A DNA stretch of 64,000 nt from Paraburkholderia sp. CNPSo 3274 (GTDB lineage: Bacteria > Pseudomonadota > Gammaproteobacteria > Burkholderiales > Burkholderiaceae), in the NCBI RefSeq assembly GCF_024206475.1, contig NZ_JAMBPR010000011.1:62001-126000 (forward strand), read 5' to 3'. The notes under the pieces are model-generated. The model did no database searches and was not told the origin of the DNA. It saw only the letters and a list, made by a program, of their open reading frames with translations. Of this stretch, positions 37,070 to 46,180 are shown in pieces (within the stretch, counting starts at the first letter, position 1; each line of letters begins with the position of its first letter). A program made the position numbers and the translations under genes.

Positions 37070-37926
37070 AAAAACGCGAAGTGTCCGATGCTCCGCTCGC
37101 CAATTGAGGCGGGTGCTATGCGTACATGTGTCGAGTGGCTCTGTGTGAAATAACGCAGCGTGCGTTCGATCGCCCGGATCGTGCCAAACGGATCATCGGG
37201 GAAGCTGACTGCAAGAATGGGCGCATGCATTTTGCCAAAGCGAGCGACGATGTCCGCGCGCTGCGCCGGCGTGCGCGCGAGCGACCCTTTGCTGAGCGTG
37301 TCTTCAAAGCGGGCGCGGCCCCGGCTCCAGATGTACACGACGCCGCGCGGCGTGTCCTCCATCCATCCGAACCACGATGCGGGGAAATACCCCATCAGGC
37401 CGGTTAAAACCGGCATCACGACATGCCATTTCCAGAGCATGAGCGGCATGCTGCGCGGCGCGTAATCGCGCCAATACGCGTACTGCGTACCGACGGTGAA
37501 GACGCGGCGAATGAGATGATTCGACGGCGCGAGCCCGATCAGGAAGCCGCCAATGCTATGCCCCACGACGTCGATCGGCTGCCCGGGGAACATGATTCGT
37601 GCGTAGCGCAGCACCGCTTCGAAATCGCGTTCGCCCCATTCCAGCCAGCTCGCATCGAGCGTTGCGAGCGTAACGGGCTGCGAAGCGCCAATGCCACGGT
37701 AGTCGTAGACCAGCACGTCGAAACCCTGCTGGTGCAGCCATGCGCCAAAGCGGAAATAGTAGTGGCAGCGCACCGACGTGGCCGAATTGACGATGACCGC
37801 CGGACGCGACTCGTCCGCGTTCAGCACGGCGTGACGACGCCACACATAAGCGCGAAGCGTAAAGTCATCGGCGGCTGTGATGGCGACGGCGAGAGGACAC
37901 GCCTCGCCTGGATCGGCTGAATGCAT
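36895..37926 (-). CDS. Alpha/beta-fold hydrolase
   Basis: A 343-residue alpha/beta hydrolase. The nucleophile elbow reads DVVGHSIGGFLIG, preceded by FDVLVYDYRGIGASQPVT, as in COG4757-type esterases/lipases. A late SIGHFAFFHSRF region supplies the candidate catalytic His, and AVSFPDDPFGT supplies an acidic residue. There is no signal peptide. The ATG at 37926 is chosen because GGAG lies seven bases upstream. It diverges from a LysR gene. The C-terminal tail is low in complexity and overlaps the EamA pseudogene. Confidence 0.85.
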   Translation of the reverse strand: MHSADPGEACPLAVAITAADDFTLRAYVWRRHAVLNADESRPAVIVNSATSVRCHYYFRFGAWLHQQGFDVLVYDYRGIGASQPVTLATLDASWLEWGERDFEAVLRYARIMFPGQPIDVVGHSIGGFLIGLAPSNHLIRRVFTVGTQYAYWRDYAPRSMPLMLWKWHVVMPVLTGLMGYFPASWFGWMEDTPRGVVYIWSRGRARFEDTLSKGSLARTPAQRADIVARFGKMHAPILAVSFPDDPFGTIRAIERTLRYFTQSHSTHVRIAPASIGERSIGHFAFFHSRFERSLWPLARHWLADGSVIATTPATTHPSPSHAEVESDSPSHAMPIATPIGTRK

Positions 37927-38021
37927 GAACGTGCTCCATGAAGAAACCGGAGTGCCGATTTCACTTGACCTTGCCCGCCGGTTCAATCAATCTTTGCGCA
38001 GCTTTCGCATGAGGAAAACGC

Positions 38022-38942
38022 ATGTCGGTATCGCTCGTGAAACTCCCTCCTCTGGATCTCATTCGCGGTTTCGTTGCGGTGGGCCGGCGCATGAGCATCA
38101 CGCTCGCCGCCGACGACCTGTGCGTGACGCAATCCGCGGTGAGCCGCCAGATCGCCGCGCTTGAAGAGGCGCTAGGCGTGCGCCTCTTCAACCGTGGCTA
38201 TCGTTCGATCTCGCTCACACCGGAGGGCGAGCGCCTGCTGCGCGTTGCGGACAGCGCGGTGCAGCAGATGCAGGAGATCGTCGGCGCGCTGGCCGCGCCG
38301 CAGACGCGCCAGCCGGTGACGATCACCGCCAGCATCGGCATTGCCGGCTTGTGGCTGCTGCCGCGTATCGGTGAGTTGCAACGCCTGCTTCCCGATATCG
38401 ATCTGCGCCTTGCGACCTCCGAGAAGGTGCTCGATCTGCGCGCCGAAGGCATCGATCTCGCTTTGCGCTACGCGCCGGCCCGTATCGCTCCGGAGGCTGC
38501 GAATCGCGCGGTGCATCTGTACGACGAATACGTATTGCCGGTCGCGCATCCGTCGTTGAATGTGAAGAAGCTCGACGCGGCCACGCTCGCGCGCCACGCG
38601 CTGCTCGAATTCGACGGCGTGCGCCGCCCGATGCTTCGCTGGGCGGATCATCTGGGCCCGCGCGGGCTCGACAGCGCGGCTCTTCGCGGCGTGCTGCGTT
38701 TCAACCAGTACGATCAGGTCATTCAGGCCGCCATTGCCGGCCGCGGTATCGCACTCGGGCGCCTCGCCCTCGTCCAGCCGCTGCTTGCCGACGGAAGGCT
38801 CGCCGCCGTCGGCAACATGCACGCCGAGGGCCCGACTGGCTATGCCTACTGGCTCCATCAAGCCGACGAAGCGCCGCGCGACGACGTACGCGCCGTCATC
38901 GACTGGATCGTCGAACAGGCTCGCCAAAGCCAAATCGCATGA
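38022..38942 (+). CDS. LysR-family regulator (GcvA-like)
   Basis: A 306-residue LysR regulator with the GcvA-type opening PPLDLIRGFVAVGRRMSITL and helix-turn-helix DDLCVTQSAVSRQIAALEEA. The effector domain follows, including FNQYDQVIQAAIAGRGIALG. GAGGAAAAC precedes the ATG. It is 95 bases from the divergent hydrolase gene and upstream of an MFS gene, so either may be its target. The gene is complete. Confidence 0.92.
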   Translation: MSVSLVKLPPLDLIRGFVAVGRRMSITLAADDLCVTQSAVSRQIAALEEALGVRLFNRGYRSISLTPEGERLLRVADSAVQQMQEIVGALAAPQTRQPVTITASIGIAGLWLLPRIGELQRLLPDIDLRLATSEKVLDLRAEGIDLALRYAPARIAPEAANRAVHLYDEYVLPVAHPSLNVKKLDAATLARHALLEFDGVRRPMLRWADHLGPRGLDSAALRGVLRFNQYDQVIQAAIAGRGIALGRLALVQPLLADGRLAAVGNMHAEGPTGYAYWLHQADEAPRDDVRAVIDWIVEQARQSQIA

Positions 38943-39054
38943 GCATTACGCATGCGAAGCATGCCTGAAACTCGCTTGAGCCCACTCGCCTCCCTACGCT
39001 CTACTAGGCGCAACGCTGCGCAACAGTGAATCACCCAGTGCGAGGAGGTGAACG

Positions 39055-40284
39055 ATGACCGGAATGGACGATGCATGGCGCCGCCGCTGGCTGCTCGTGA
39101 TCGCCGGTGGCGTGGTGATGGGGGCGGCGCTCGGCGTGCGCAACGTGCAAGGGCTTTTTCTGTTGCCCGTCACGCTCGATCGCGGGTGGTCGCGCGAGAC
39201 GTTCGGCCTCGCGCTCGCGCTGCAAAACCTGCTGTGGGGCATTGCACAGCCACTCACGGGCATGATCTCCGACCGCTTCGGCTCCGCGCGCGTGATCTTC
39301 GCGGGCGCGCTGCTCTACGCGCTCGGCCTGACCATGATGGCACTGAGCGCGACACCTGCCGTCTACACGTTTGGCGTGGGCGTGGTGCTCGGCGTTGCAT
39401 TGTCCGGAACGGCGTTCGGTGCGGTCTATGGTGCGCTCTCCCGGCTCTTTGCAGCCGATCAGCGTAGCTGGGCGCTGAGCGTGGCGGGCATGTTCGGCGG
39501 CCTTGGCCAGTTCTGCGTCGTGCCGCTCACACAAGGGATGATCGGCAGATTCGGCTGGGTCACCGCGATTCTCGTGCTCGCCGCCGTGATGCTTGCAAGC
39601 GCGCCGCTCGCGGCGTGGCTGCGCGATCGTCCGGTGGAGCGCGGCGGCGCGATCGATACGCACGACACACTACGCGGTGCGATTGGAAAGGCGTTTGCGC
39701 ATCGCGGGTTCTGGCTGCTCAATCTGGGATTTCTGTCGTGCGGCTTCCAGCTTGCGTTCATCGGCGCGCACCTGCCGGCGTATTTGCTCGACAAAGGCAT
39801 GAGTGCGCGCGAAGCGAGTCTGGCGCTCGCGCTGATCGCGCTGGCCAACACGGCGGGCACGTTTCTATGCGGTTACGCGGGGGGATTTCTGCGCCGCAAG
39901 TATCTGCTCTCGGGGATCTACTTCGCACGGGCGGGCGTAATGGCGCTGTTCCTCGCCTTGCCTCTCTCGCCCCTCACGCTTTATGTGTTCGCGTTCGCGA
40001 TGGGATTCATGTGGCTCGGCACCGTGCCGCTGACGAGCGGGATCGTCTCGCAGATGTTCGGCGTGCGCTATATCTCGACGCTATTCGGCTTCGTGTTTCT
40101 CGGGCATCAGATCGGGAGTTTCTTTGGCGTCTGGCTGGGCGGCGTGGTGTTCGACGCGACGCATAGCTACGGCCTGCTCTGGCAGGGCTCGATTGCGCTC
40201 GGCATCATCGCTGGGTTGATGCATCTGCCGATCGACGACGAGCGGGTCGTGCAGCACGCCATGATCGCGGGCCAGCCTTCGTGA
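39055..40284 (+). CDS. MFS transporter
   Basis: A 409-residue major facilitator protein with twelve hydrophobic segments. The first loop motif is GMISDRFGSARVIFAG; the second half repeats it more weakly (GGFLRRKYLLSG). The pattern resembles the monocarboxylate/OFA-like group of bacterial MFS proteins, so an organic-acid substrate is possible but unproven. A very strong ribosome site (GAGGAGGTGA) precedes the ATG. The stop overlaps a possible small membrane gene as GTGA. Confidence 0.88.
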   Translation: MTGMDDAWRRRWLLVIAGGVVMGAALGVRNVQGLFLLPVTLDRGWSRETFGLALALQNLLWGIAQPLTGMISDRFGSARVIFAGALLYALGLTMMALSATPAVYTFGVGVVLGVALSGTAFGAVYGALSRLFAADQRSWALSVAGMFGGLGQFCVVPLTQGMIGRFGWVTAILVLAAVMLASAPLAAWLRDRPVERGGAIDTHDTLRGAIGKAFAHRGFWLLNLGFLSCGFQLAFIGAHLPAYLLDKGMSAREASLALALIALANTAGTFLCGYAGGFLRRKYLLSGIYFARAGVMALFLALPLSPLTLYVFAFAMGFMWLGTVPLTSGIVSQMFGVRYISTLFGFVFLGHQIGSFFGVWLGGVVFDATHSYGLLWQGSIALGIIAGLMHLPIDDERVVQHAMIAGQPS

Positions 40285-40421
40285 GCGAGGCGTTGGCCGT
40301 GCGCATCATGCAGGCCATGCTGGCCATTTCGTTCGTAGCGCTTATTGTCTGGACGTTGGTCGAGTATCTCGCGCCGCCGACGATGCTTGCCTTGCTCGCT
40401 GGCGCTGCGTTTTGCCGATGA
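40281..40421 (+). CDS. Small membrane protein coupled to the MFS gene
   Basis: A 46-codon frame starting with GTG that overlaps the MFS stop by four bases (GTGA) and ends with TGA at 40419-40421. It encodes a hydrophobic peptide (MQAMLAISFVALIVWTLVEY, then a second hydrophobic run TMLALLAGAAF). The tight overlap is typical of coupled genes. It could be an accessory subunit or a chance frame; no homologue is recognised. Confidence 0.4.
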   Translation: MSEALAVRIMQAMLAISFVALIVWTLVEYLAPPTMLALLAGAAFCR

Positions 40422-40440
40422 TCGCACTGCTTGTGGCCGC

Positions 40441-40971
40441 TTACTTGATCAACTGCAGTATGTCGCGGAATCGCGGGTGCTGGCTCGAGCGCAGCCATTC
40501 GAATGCCACCATCTCGACCGTCGCCACTTCGGCGCCCGCCTTGTTCAGCCGCGCAATGGCCGCCTCTTTGTCGACGGCTTTGCGCGAACCCATCGCATCG
40601 ATAACGAGAGTGACCGATAGGCCGCGATGCAGCAAACCGATCGCCGTTTGCAGTACGCAGACATGCGCCTCGCATCCCGCGACGATGGCTCGGGTTCGCC
40701 CTTCAGGCAGCGCTTCAAACAGACCATCGACGGTAGCGTCGAAATGGTGCTTCGCAACAGTCATCGAGCACAGATCTTTTATTTCCTGCGCGTTTTCGCC
40801 GAGTGCGCCCGGATTCTGTTCTGTCCCGATGACCGGAACATCGAGACCTCGAGCAATCCGCCCGAGCCTGAGGGCTTGCGCGGTAACGGATGCGCCGTCG
40901 TGAATCGCGGGCATCAGTCTCGTTTGCAAGTCGATCAGAACTACGATCGATTCGGAAAGGCTATGCAGCAT
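40441..40971 (-). CDS. Isochorismatase-family cysteine hydrolase
   Basis: A 176-residue hydrolase of the isochorismatase/nicotinamidase fold. The triad is visible: Asp14 in VLIDLQTRL, Lys74 in VAKHHFDA and Cys105 in GCEAHVCVLQTA. Many small members with this pattern (YcaC-like) have unknown physiological substrates. The start at 40971 gives the normal N-terminus; the upstream open frame is not protein-like. The ribosome site is poor. Confidence 0.88.
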   Translation of the reverse strand: MLHSLSESIVVLIDLQTRLMPAIHDGASVTAQALRLGRIARGLDVPVIGTEQNPGALGENAQEIKDLCSMTVAKHHFDATVDGLFEALPEGRTRAIVAGCEAHVCVLQTAIGLLHRGLSVTLVIDAMGSRKAVDKEAAIARLNKAGAEVATVEMVAFEWLRSSQHPRFRDILQLIK

Positions 40972-41093
40972 CACGAATCCTTTTCGCAGATTGCAGTGCG
41001 CAAAAGTGGCACCTGTCAGGGATATTACTAAGTATGCGACAAATGGTCGCCATGCGACTCTATGTCCCAATGCCATTCCCCATGGAGCCAGGC

Positions 41094-41360
41094 ATGCAAG
41101 CAGAGACGCTAAAGAAAGCAAGAGCCGCCACTTTTCTCACCCGGTCGGCGCTGTGTCTGATGCTGTTGCCAGTTGCCTGTCTTGTCTGGGCGCTCCAGGC
41201 GTATCCGCCACAAGAAGCGATTTGGGTTTGCTTCTCGCTGGCAATCTATATCTGGCCATTCGCCGGAGTCCTGTTTGTGATCTCGGCGGGATTCCACGTC
41301 GGCACCCACGGTCGCCGACTCGAAAAGGACGCCGGATTCCGCGAGGCGCATGGGCACTAA
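41094..41360 (+). CDS. Small hypothetical membrane protein
   Basis: An 88-residue protein with two membrane segments (ALCLMLLPVACLVWALQAY and AIYIWPFAGVLFVISAGF) and short charged ends. Five in-frame ATGs precede it; the one at 41094 is chosen because GGAG lies seven bases before it. No domain is recognised. Confidence 0.55.
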   Translation: MQAETLKKARAATFLTRSALCLMLLPVACLVWALQAYPPQEAIWVCFSLAIYIWPFAGVLFVISAGFHVGTHGRRLEKDAGFREAHGH

Positions 41361-41788
41361 CTAGCCCGCGCGCCGTTCTGCCAGACGATCTGCTGTCGTT
41401 GCTCGAATAGAAGCCTGATGGAAACAACAGACTTCCGAGGCGCGGCTGGCCGTTTGTCAGGACTGCCGATATGCGTGGTTAGCAAACCTTATCGGCACAT
41501 CAGCCTCCGCCGCCAGCGCGGGGCGCAACAACGTACGCAGTGACGGCGCGGGTGACGCGGCGTCTTGCGCGTGCTCAGCTACCGCGTGTGCACCCCGCAC
41601 ATTCAATTCCGTTCGGCATCCTCAAAAAAAGTGTCCATTCGTCGGCCTCAGATGCGCCGCGCGCCATGGCGACGTCAGGCGCGCAATGTGCTTCGACACA
41701 ATGTACCTGGTGAAAGGCTCGTTGATCGCTCTTTCGCCAAAGGTGTCGTATGCAATGCACCCAGGCCGTAATCACGAGGAGAAGAACG
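41361..41788. other. Intergenic stretch, nothing recognised
   Basis: About 430 bases without a supported gene. Only short frames of shadow composition are present, and I see no clear palindrome. Confidence 0.4.
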
Positions 41789-41962
41789 ATGACCCTGCTC
41801 ATCTATCTGATCGGATGGATCATTTTTATCGGCGGCGTGGCGTGGGCATTGATGGCGCTACATGTTGCGCTGCACATCATCGAGATCGTGGCGGTGATAC
41901 TGCTCGGCGTCGCGGTGATCACGGGCGCCACGCGCGCGCGCAATCGCGACCGCTCGACTTAG
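41789..41962 (+). CDS. Small two-helix membrane protein
   Basis: A 57-residue protein, MTLLIYLIGWIIFIGGVAWA followed by a second hydrophobic helix and a basic tail (TRARNRDRS). GAGGAGAAG precedes the ATG at good spacing. The two-helix hairpin with a positive C-terminus is common among small stress-related inner-membrane proteins, but no family is recognised. Confidence 0.6.
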   Translation: MTLLIYLIGWIIFIGGVAWALMALHVALHIIEIVAVILLGVAVITGATRARNRDRST

Positions 41963-42039
41963 CCATAGACGGGCAGCCCGACCGGCAGACCACTACGCGC
42001 GACAGATCGAGTCACGGCTGTGTGCAATTGGGCTGCGTC

Positions 42040-42663
42040 TCATACGGCCATACCAAGATCGGCAAAACTGGTGACTTTTGCCTCACAAGCTCGCGCAAGC
42101 TGCAAGTCGTGACTCGAAAAAAAGACCGCACTGTCTTTGGCCAGATTCTTGAATAGCTCGATGAGAACAGCGCGCGCGGCGGCGTCCAGTCCGTTGCCCG
42201 GTTCGTCCGCGATGATGACGGCGGGCTCGCCCAGCGTGGTCGCCGTCAGGAATATTTTCTTGCGGGTGCCGAGCGACATCTGCTCGAAGCGCTTCTCGAG
42301 GTGCGGCGCGAGGCCGAAGCGGTGCGCAAGATCGAGCGTGCGCGTATCGAGGGTTGTCTTCTTTGTCGACGCCACGAGTTCGAGAAACGCCCGACCCGTT
42401 TGGAACGGATACGCCATGCAGTCGTCGGGCACGTAGGCCAGCGCGGATTTCGCCTTGAGCGGATCGGCGCGCAGCGAATGACCGTCGAGCCATACCTCCC
42501 CCTCGTCTGCGTCGATCGCTCCGGCGAGGATGCCGAGCAACGTGGACTTGCCACTGCCGTTTTCATCGCATAGGGCCACGCATCCAGCGCCGCAAGCGTC
42601 ATGCAGTCCCTGGAAGATAACGCGCTCGCCATAGCGTTTGCTGAGGTTTTCGAATCGAAGCAT
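42040..42663 (-). CDS. ABC transporter ATP-binding protein, possibly degenerate
   Basis: A 207-residue ABC ATPase (MLRFENLSKRYGERVIFQGL at the start). Walker A reads CDENGSGKST, so the first Gly of the P-loop is Asp. The signature is SLGTRKKIFL and Walker B is PAVIIADEPGNGLD, with a switch His in FFSSHDLQLA. The associated permease gene upstream is truncated. The P-loop change and the broken partner suggest decay, although the rest is intact. The export or import role is unknown. Confidence 0.75.
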   Translation of the reverse strand: MLRFENLSKRYGERVIFQGLHDACGAGCVALCDENGSGKSTLLGILAGAIDADEGEVWLDGHSLRADPLKAKSALAYVPDDCMAYPFQTGRAFLELVASTKKTTLDTRTLDLAHRFGLAPHLEKRFEQMSLGTRKKIFLTATTLGEPAVIIADEPGNGLDAAARAVLIELFKNLAKDSAVFFSSHDLQLARACEAKVTSFADLGMAV

Positions 42664-42674
42664 GGTGGAGTCGA

Positions 42675-42977
42675 TCAAGTGAACAATTGCCAGACGACAG
42701 CGACCCAGACAGCGGCCGACATCGTGCCGAGCAAGACGGATTGTCGGGGCGCATAACGTTGCGGGAGATACAGCAAGGCAAGCAGCGGCGCGCCCGACCA
42801 CAAGAGCGCCGCTGCCGACCACAACGGCAAAACGCCGTGTGCGACCAGCAGCAGCGGCGCAACGCATGCGAACGGCAGCGCCAGCGCGGCGACAGTCAGC
42901 ATATCGGCTCGAGGCTGCGCCGCCGCTGCAATCGGCAGCGATCGCATAAAGCGCTCGGCGCGAAGGTGCGTCGGCAC
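42675..42977 (-). pseudogene. ABC permease remnant
   Basis: An open frame of about 100 residues, starting with GTG, with two or three hydrophobic segments (MLTVAALALPFACVAPLLLV, then SAAALLWSGAPLLALLYLP, then LLGTMSAAVWVAVVW). It ends 11 bases before the ABC ATPase start, as a permease C-terminus would. Full permeases need about twice this length; the upstream part is replaced by the AT-rich promoter region of the TonB receptor. It looks like a 5'-deleted gene. Confidence 0.5.
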
Positions 42978-43064
42978 TCATGCACCTGGTATTTAAAATA
43001 ACCGACAACTTACTTTCATATTTATTTCATAACGAGCCTTCAGCTTTTTATTCAGCGACTATGG

Positions 43065-43106
43065 CGGGATCTAAATGCAATGTTATATCATTTCATTTAG
43101 ATCCCG
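43065..43106. repeat. 13-bp perfect inverted repeat upstream of the TonB receptor
   Basis: The arms are CGGGATCTAAATG and CATTTAGATCCCG, separated by 16 AT-rich bases that include a -10-like TATATC. It lies about 60-100 bases before the receptor start, so it is either an operator overlapping the promoter or a leader hairpin. It does not match a Fur box. Confidence 0.6.
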
Positions 43107-43164
43107 AGGCAAGCCGAAACTTTGTGAGGAGCGCCCGGAAACAATAACTCTTCCCTACCGCATC

Positions 43165-45516
43165 ATGATCCACCGCACACTCATCGCCCGCGCGGCGTTT
43201 GTCACGTTCGCCATGATCACAGCCAGCCCGGTGCGGGCCACAGACGCCAACGCCACGCTCAACGGCACAGTGAAGGACATGGCCGGCAAGCCGGTGGACC
43301 ACGCTGCCGTCGTGCTCCAGGACGCGAACGGCACGGAGGCAGGACAGACCACGACCGATGCGACTGGACACTTCAAACTCCTTCACGTCGCCACTGGCAC
43401 TTACGCAGTGTCCGTAACGGCACCTGGTTTTACCGCCGCCTCGCAGATCGCGACCACCGCGCCTGCGAGTCCAGCCAACGTGGCAGTGGTTCTGAGCAAG
43501 GGCGACACGCTCGACGTGCAGGTCAATGCGCAGCGCCTGAACGAGGCACGCAACGGCCTGCTACCGGAGACTGGCAGCAGCATCTACCGGATCACCCAGG
43601 CCGACATCCAGGCCATGCCACAGGGCCAAAACACGCCGCTGAACCAGGTGCTGCTGCAGGCCCCCGGCGTCGCGGACGACTCATATGGCCAGCTGCATGT
43701 GCGGGGCGACCACGCCGACCTCCAATACCGGATCAACGGCATTCTGATTCCCGAGCCGATCAGCGGTTTCGGGCAATCGCTCGATACACGCATCATCGAC
43801 CAGGTGAATCTCCTGACCGGCGCGCTGCCGGCCGAATACGGCTACCGCACTGCCGGCATCGTGGATATCCGCACCAAATCGGGCGACCTCGGCAACGGCG
43901 GCTCGATCGATGTCTATGGCGGCAGCCACCAGACCATCCAGACGAGCGCCGATATCTACGGCAGCAAGGGCGATTTCAGCTATTTCTTCAGCGGCTCGCT
44001 GGGCGAAAACAATCTGGGCATCGAGGCGCCCACCGCATCGCCGAGCCCGATCCGCGATCACACGCGCCAGGGCAATGCCTTCGGATATATGTCGTACATC
44101 ATCAACCCGCTCACGCGCGTGAGCGTGATGTTCGGCACGGCAGCCAACCAGTTCGAGATCCCGAATACACCCGGCCTCACGCCAAACTTCATGCTCGCCG
44201 GTGTGCCGACGTTCGATTCCGCTAACCTGAACGAAACCCAGTCGGAGCTGAACAACTTCGCTGTCGTCGCGCTGCAGGGGACCAACGGCGGAGCGCTCGA
44301 CTATCAGGTTGCGCTTTTCACGCGCTATACGCGCACCCAGTTCAATCCGGACCCGGTCGGCGACCTGATCTTCAACGGTGTCGCCTCGCAGGACTTCCAC
44401 AGCGATACCGCCAACGGCCTGCAGGCCGATACCACGTACCGGCTGAACGACCACCACACGCTGCGCGCCGGCGTGCTCTTTCAGCAGGAGCATGCGAGCT
44501 TCTGGGACAACGTGTCCGTTTTCCCCGCCGACGCCAATGGCAATCAGACTTCGGATGTGCCCTTTACGCTCTCCGATTCGAGCAGCAAGACGGGTTACCT
44601 GTACAGCGCGTATATCCAGGACGAGTGGAAGATCAACAGCAGGCTGACCCTGAACTACGGTCTGCGTTATGACGGCATGGACGAATACGTGCAGGCGAAC
44701 CAGTTGAGTCCGCGCATTGGCGCGGTGTTCAAGCTGACAGCCACCACGACATTTCATGCCGGCTACGCCCGTTACTTCACACCGCCTTCGTTCGAACTGG
44801 TATCCAGCTCCACCATCAGCCGCTTTAATGGCACAACTAACCAGAGCGAGGTTACGCAGAACGATCCGGTACAGCCCGAGCGCGCCGATTACTTCGATCT
44901 TGGCGTGACCCAGCAAATCGGCTCGGATCTCACGCTGGGGCTGGACGCCTACTACAAGAAAGCGCATAACCTGCTCGACCTCGGCCAGTTTGGCGCGGCG
45001 CTCATCTATACGCCGTTCAACTACCAGTACGGGCGTGTGTACGGCGTCGAATTCACGGCCAACTACAAGCATGAAAACGTGTCGGCGTATCTGAACCTCG
45101 CCTACAGCCGCGCAATGGGCAAGAACGTCACTTCCGCCCAATTCAACTTCGGCGCGGACGAACTGGCCTTCATCAGCAACAACTGGGTATTCCTCGATCA
45201 CGATCAGCGGGTCACAGCGTCTTTCGGCGGCGCCTACAACTGGCATCGCACCACCTTCACGATGGACGGCACCGCAGGGAGCGGCCTGCGCAACGGCTTT
45301 GCCAACACCGGCAAGATGCCCTTCTATGCGCAAGTCAATCTGGCCGTCATTGAGCATTTCAATTTGCCCGTGGTCGGCAAGATGGATGGACGTGTGGTGG
45401 TGATCAACGCATGCGGCAGAACCTATGCGCTGCGCGACGGTTCCGGCATCGGCGTGTTCGCGCCTCAGTACGGTCCCTATCGCGCGTTCTATGCAGGCCT
45501 GACCAAATATTTCTGA
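43165..45516 (+). CDS. TonB-dependent outer-membrane receptor
   Basis: A 783-residue receptor. After a signal peptide (cleavage near VRA) comes an N-terminal carboxypeptidase-regulatory-like beta-sandwich: LNGTVKDMAGKPVDHAAVVL, then GHFKLLHVATGTYAVSVTAP. The plug (TPLNQVLLQAPGVADDSYGQ, HVRGDHADLQYRINGI) and a beta barrel ending in Phe follow. The sandwich-plus-plug layout is more typical of receptors for large or organic ligands than of plain siderophore receptors. It heads a run with exbB, exbD and tonB, so it has its own energising complex. The start at 43165 is chosen for the signal peptide; its ribosome site is poor. Confidence 0.92.
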   Translation: MIHRTLIARAAFVTFAMITASPVRATDANATLNGTVKDMAGKPVDHAAVVLQDANGTEAGQTTTDATGHFKLLHVATGTYAVSVTAPGFTAASQIATTAPASPANVAVVLSKGDTLDVQVNAQRLNEARNGLLPETGSSIYRITQADIQAMPQGQNTPLNQVLLQAPGVADDSYGQLHVRGDHADLQYRINGILIPEPISGFGQSLDTRIIDQVNLLTGALPAEYGYRTAGIVDIRTKSGDLGNGGSIDVYGGSHQTIQTSADIYGSKGDFSYFFSGSLGENNLGIEAPTASPSPIRDHTRQGNAFGYMSYIINPLTRVSVMFGTAANQFEIPNTPGLTPNFMLAGVPTFDSANLNETQSELNNFAVVALQGTNGGALDYQVALFTRYTRTQFNPDPVGDLIFNGVASQDFHSDTANGLQADTTYRLNDHHTLRAGVLFQQEHASFWDNVSVFPADANGNQTSDVPFTLSDSSSKTGYLYSAYIQDEWKINSRLTLNYGLRYDGMDEYVQANQLSPRIGAVFKLTATTTFHAGYARYFTPPSFELVSSSTISRFNGTTNQSEVTQNDPVQPERADYFDLGVTQQIGSDLTLGLDAYYKKAHNLLDLGQFGAALIYTPFNYQYGRVYGVEFTANYKHENVSAYLNLAYSRAMGKNVTSAQFNFGADELAFISNNWVFLDHDQRVTASFGGAYNWHRTTFTMDGTAGSGLRNGFANTGKMPFYAQVNLAVIEHFNLPVVGKMDGRVVVINACGRTYALRDGSGIGVFAPQYGPYRAFYAGLTKYF

Positions 45517-45541
45517 AAGAACCACATAACCGGGAGCCGCC

Positions 45542-46180
45542 ATGCAAGACTGGACAGGAATCGTACAGGCCGCGCGACTTGGCGGATGGGTCGTTTATCC
45601 GCTCACGCTGCTCGCTATCGTTGCGCTCATCATCACGCTCGATCGTGCGTGGGTGTTCTGGCGCTTCGCGGTCATTCCCGCCAACGAGGAGACGCAAGCC
45701 GATGCAGCGGACGAGCCCGATCGCACCCCCGCGCTGCTGCGACTGCCCCCCCAGCACGCACTGCGCAGGTTGCTCGAACCGTTGATCGCTCACACTACAA
45801 AGCCCGCATGGTGGATCGAAGCCAGGACTGGCGCGCTCGCACTCGATGTGCAGCGCGACATGTCCAGAGGCCTGTGGGTGCTCGAAACAATCGTGACGGC
45901 AGCACCGCTGCTCGGCCTGCTGGGGACGATCGTCGGCATGATGCATGCGTTCCGGTTGATCGGAGATAACGGCCTCGTCAATCCTGGCGGGGTGACCGGC
46001 GGCGTGGCGCAGGCGCTGGTAGCGACAGCCATCGGCCTCGTGATCGCCCTGGTCTCGCTGTTCGCCTTCAACTATTTTTCAAGGCGTATCGACAGGCTCA
46101 TGGACGAGCTCGAAGCGATCGCCAGCACGTGGCTCAGCAACGTGAGACTCGCGCAGGAAAACGAGGCACATACGTCATGA
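45542..46180 (+). CDS. exbB: ExbB/TolQ-family proton channel subunit
   Basis: A 212-residue MotA/TolQ/ExbB-type protein with three membrane segments: about 14-36, 115-137 (ETIVTAAPLLGLLGTIVGMM) and 155-178 (GGVAQALVATAIGLVIALVS). The last two hold the conserved TolQ/ExbB helices. It uses the proton gradient to drive TonB. It begins 25 bases after the receptor gene, with GGGAGCC before the ATG, and overlaps exbD by four bases. Confidence 0.93.
   Translation: MQDWTGIVQAARLGGWVVYPLTLLAIVALIITLDRAWVFWRFAVIPANEETQADAADEPDRTPALLRLPPQHALRRLLEPLIAHTTKPAWWIEARTGALALDVQRDMSRGLWVLETIVTAAPLLGLLGTIVGMMHAFRLIGDNGLVNPGGVTGGVAQALVATAIGLVIALVSLFAFNYFSRRIDRLMDELEAIASTWLSNVRLAQENEAHTS

Noticed and set aside
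43681..45543. Minus-strand frame of 620 codons opposite the TonB receptor
   Set aside because: Shadow of the receptor gene, with shadow composition and no ribosome site.
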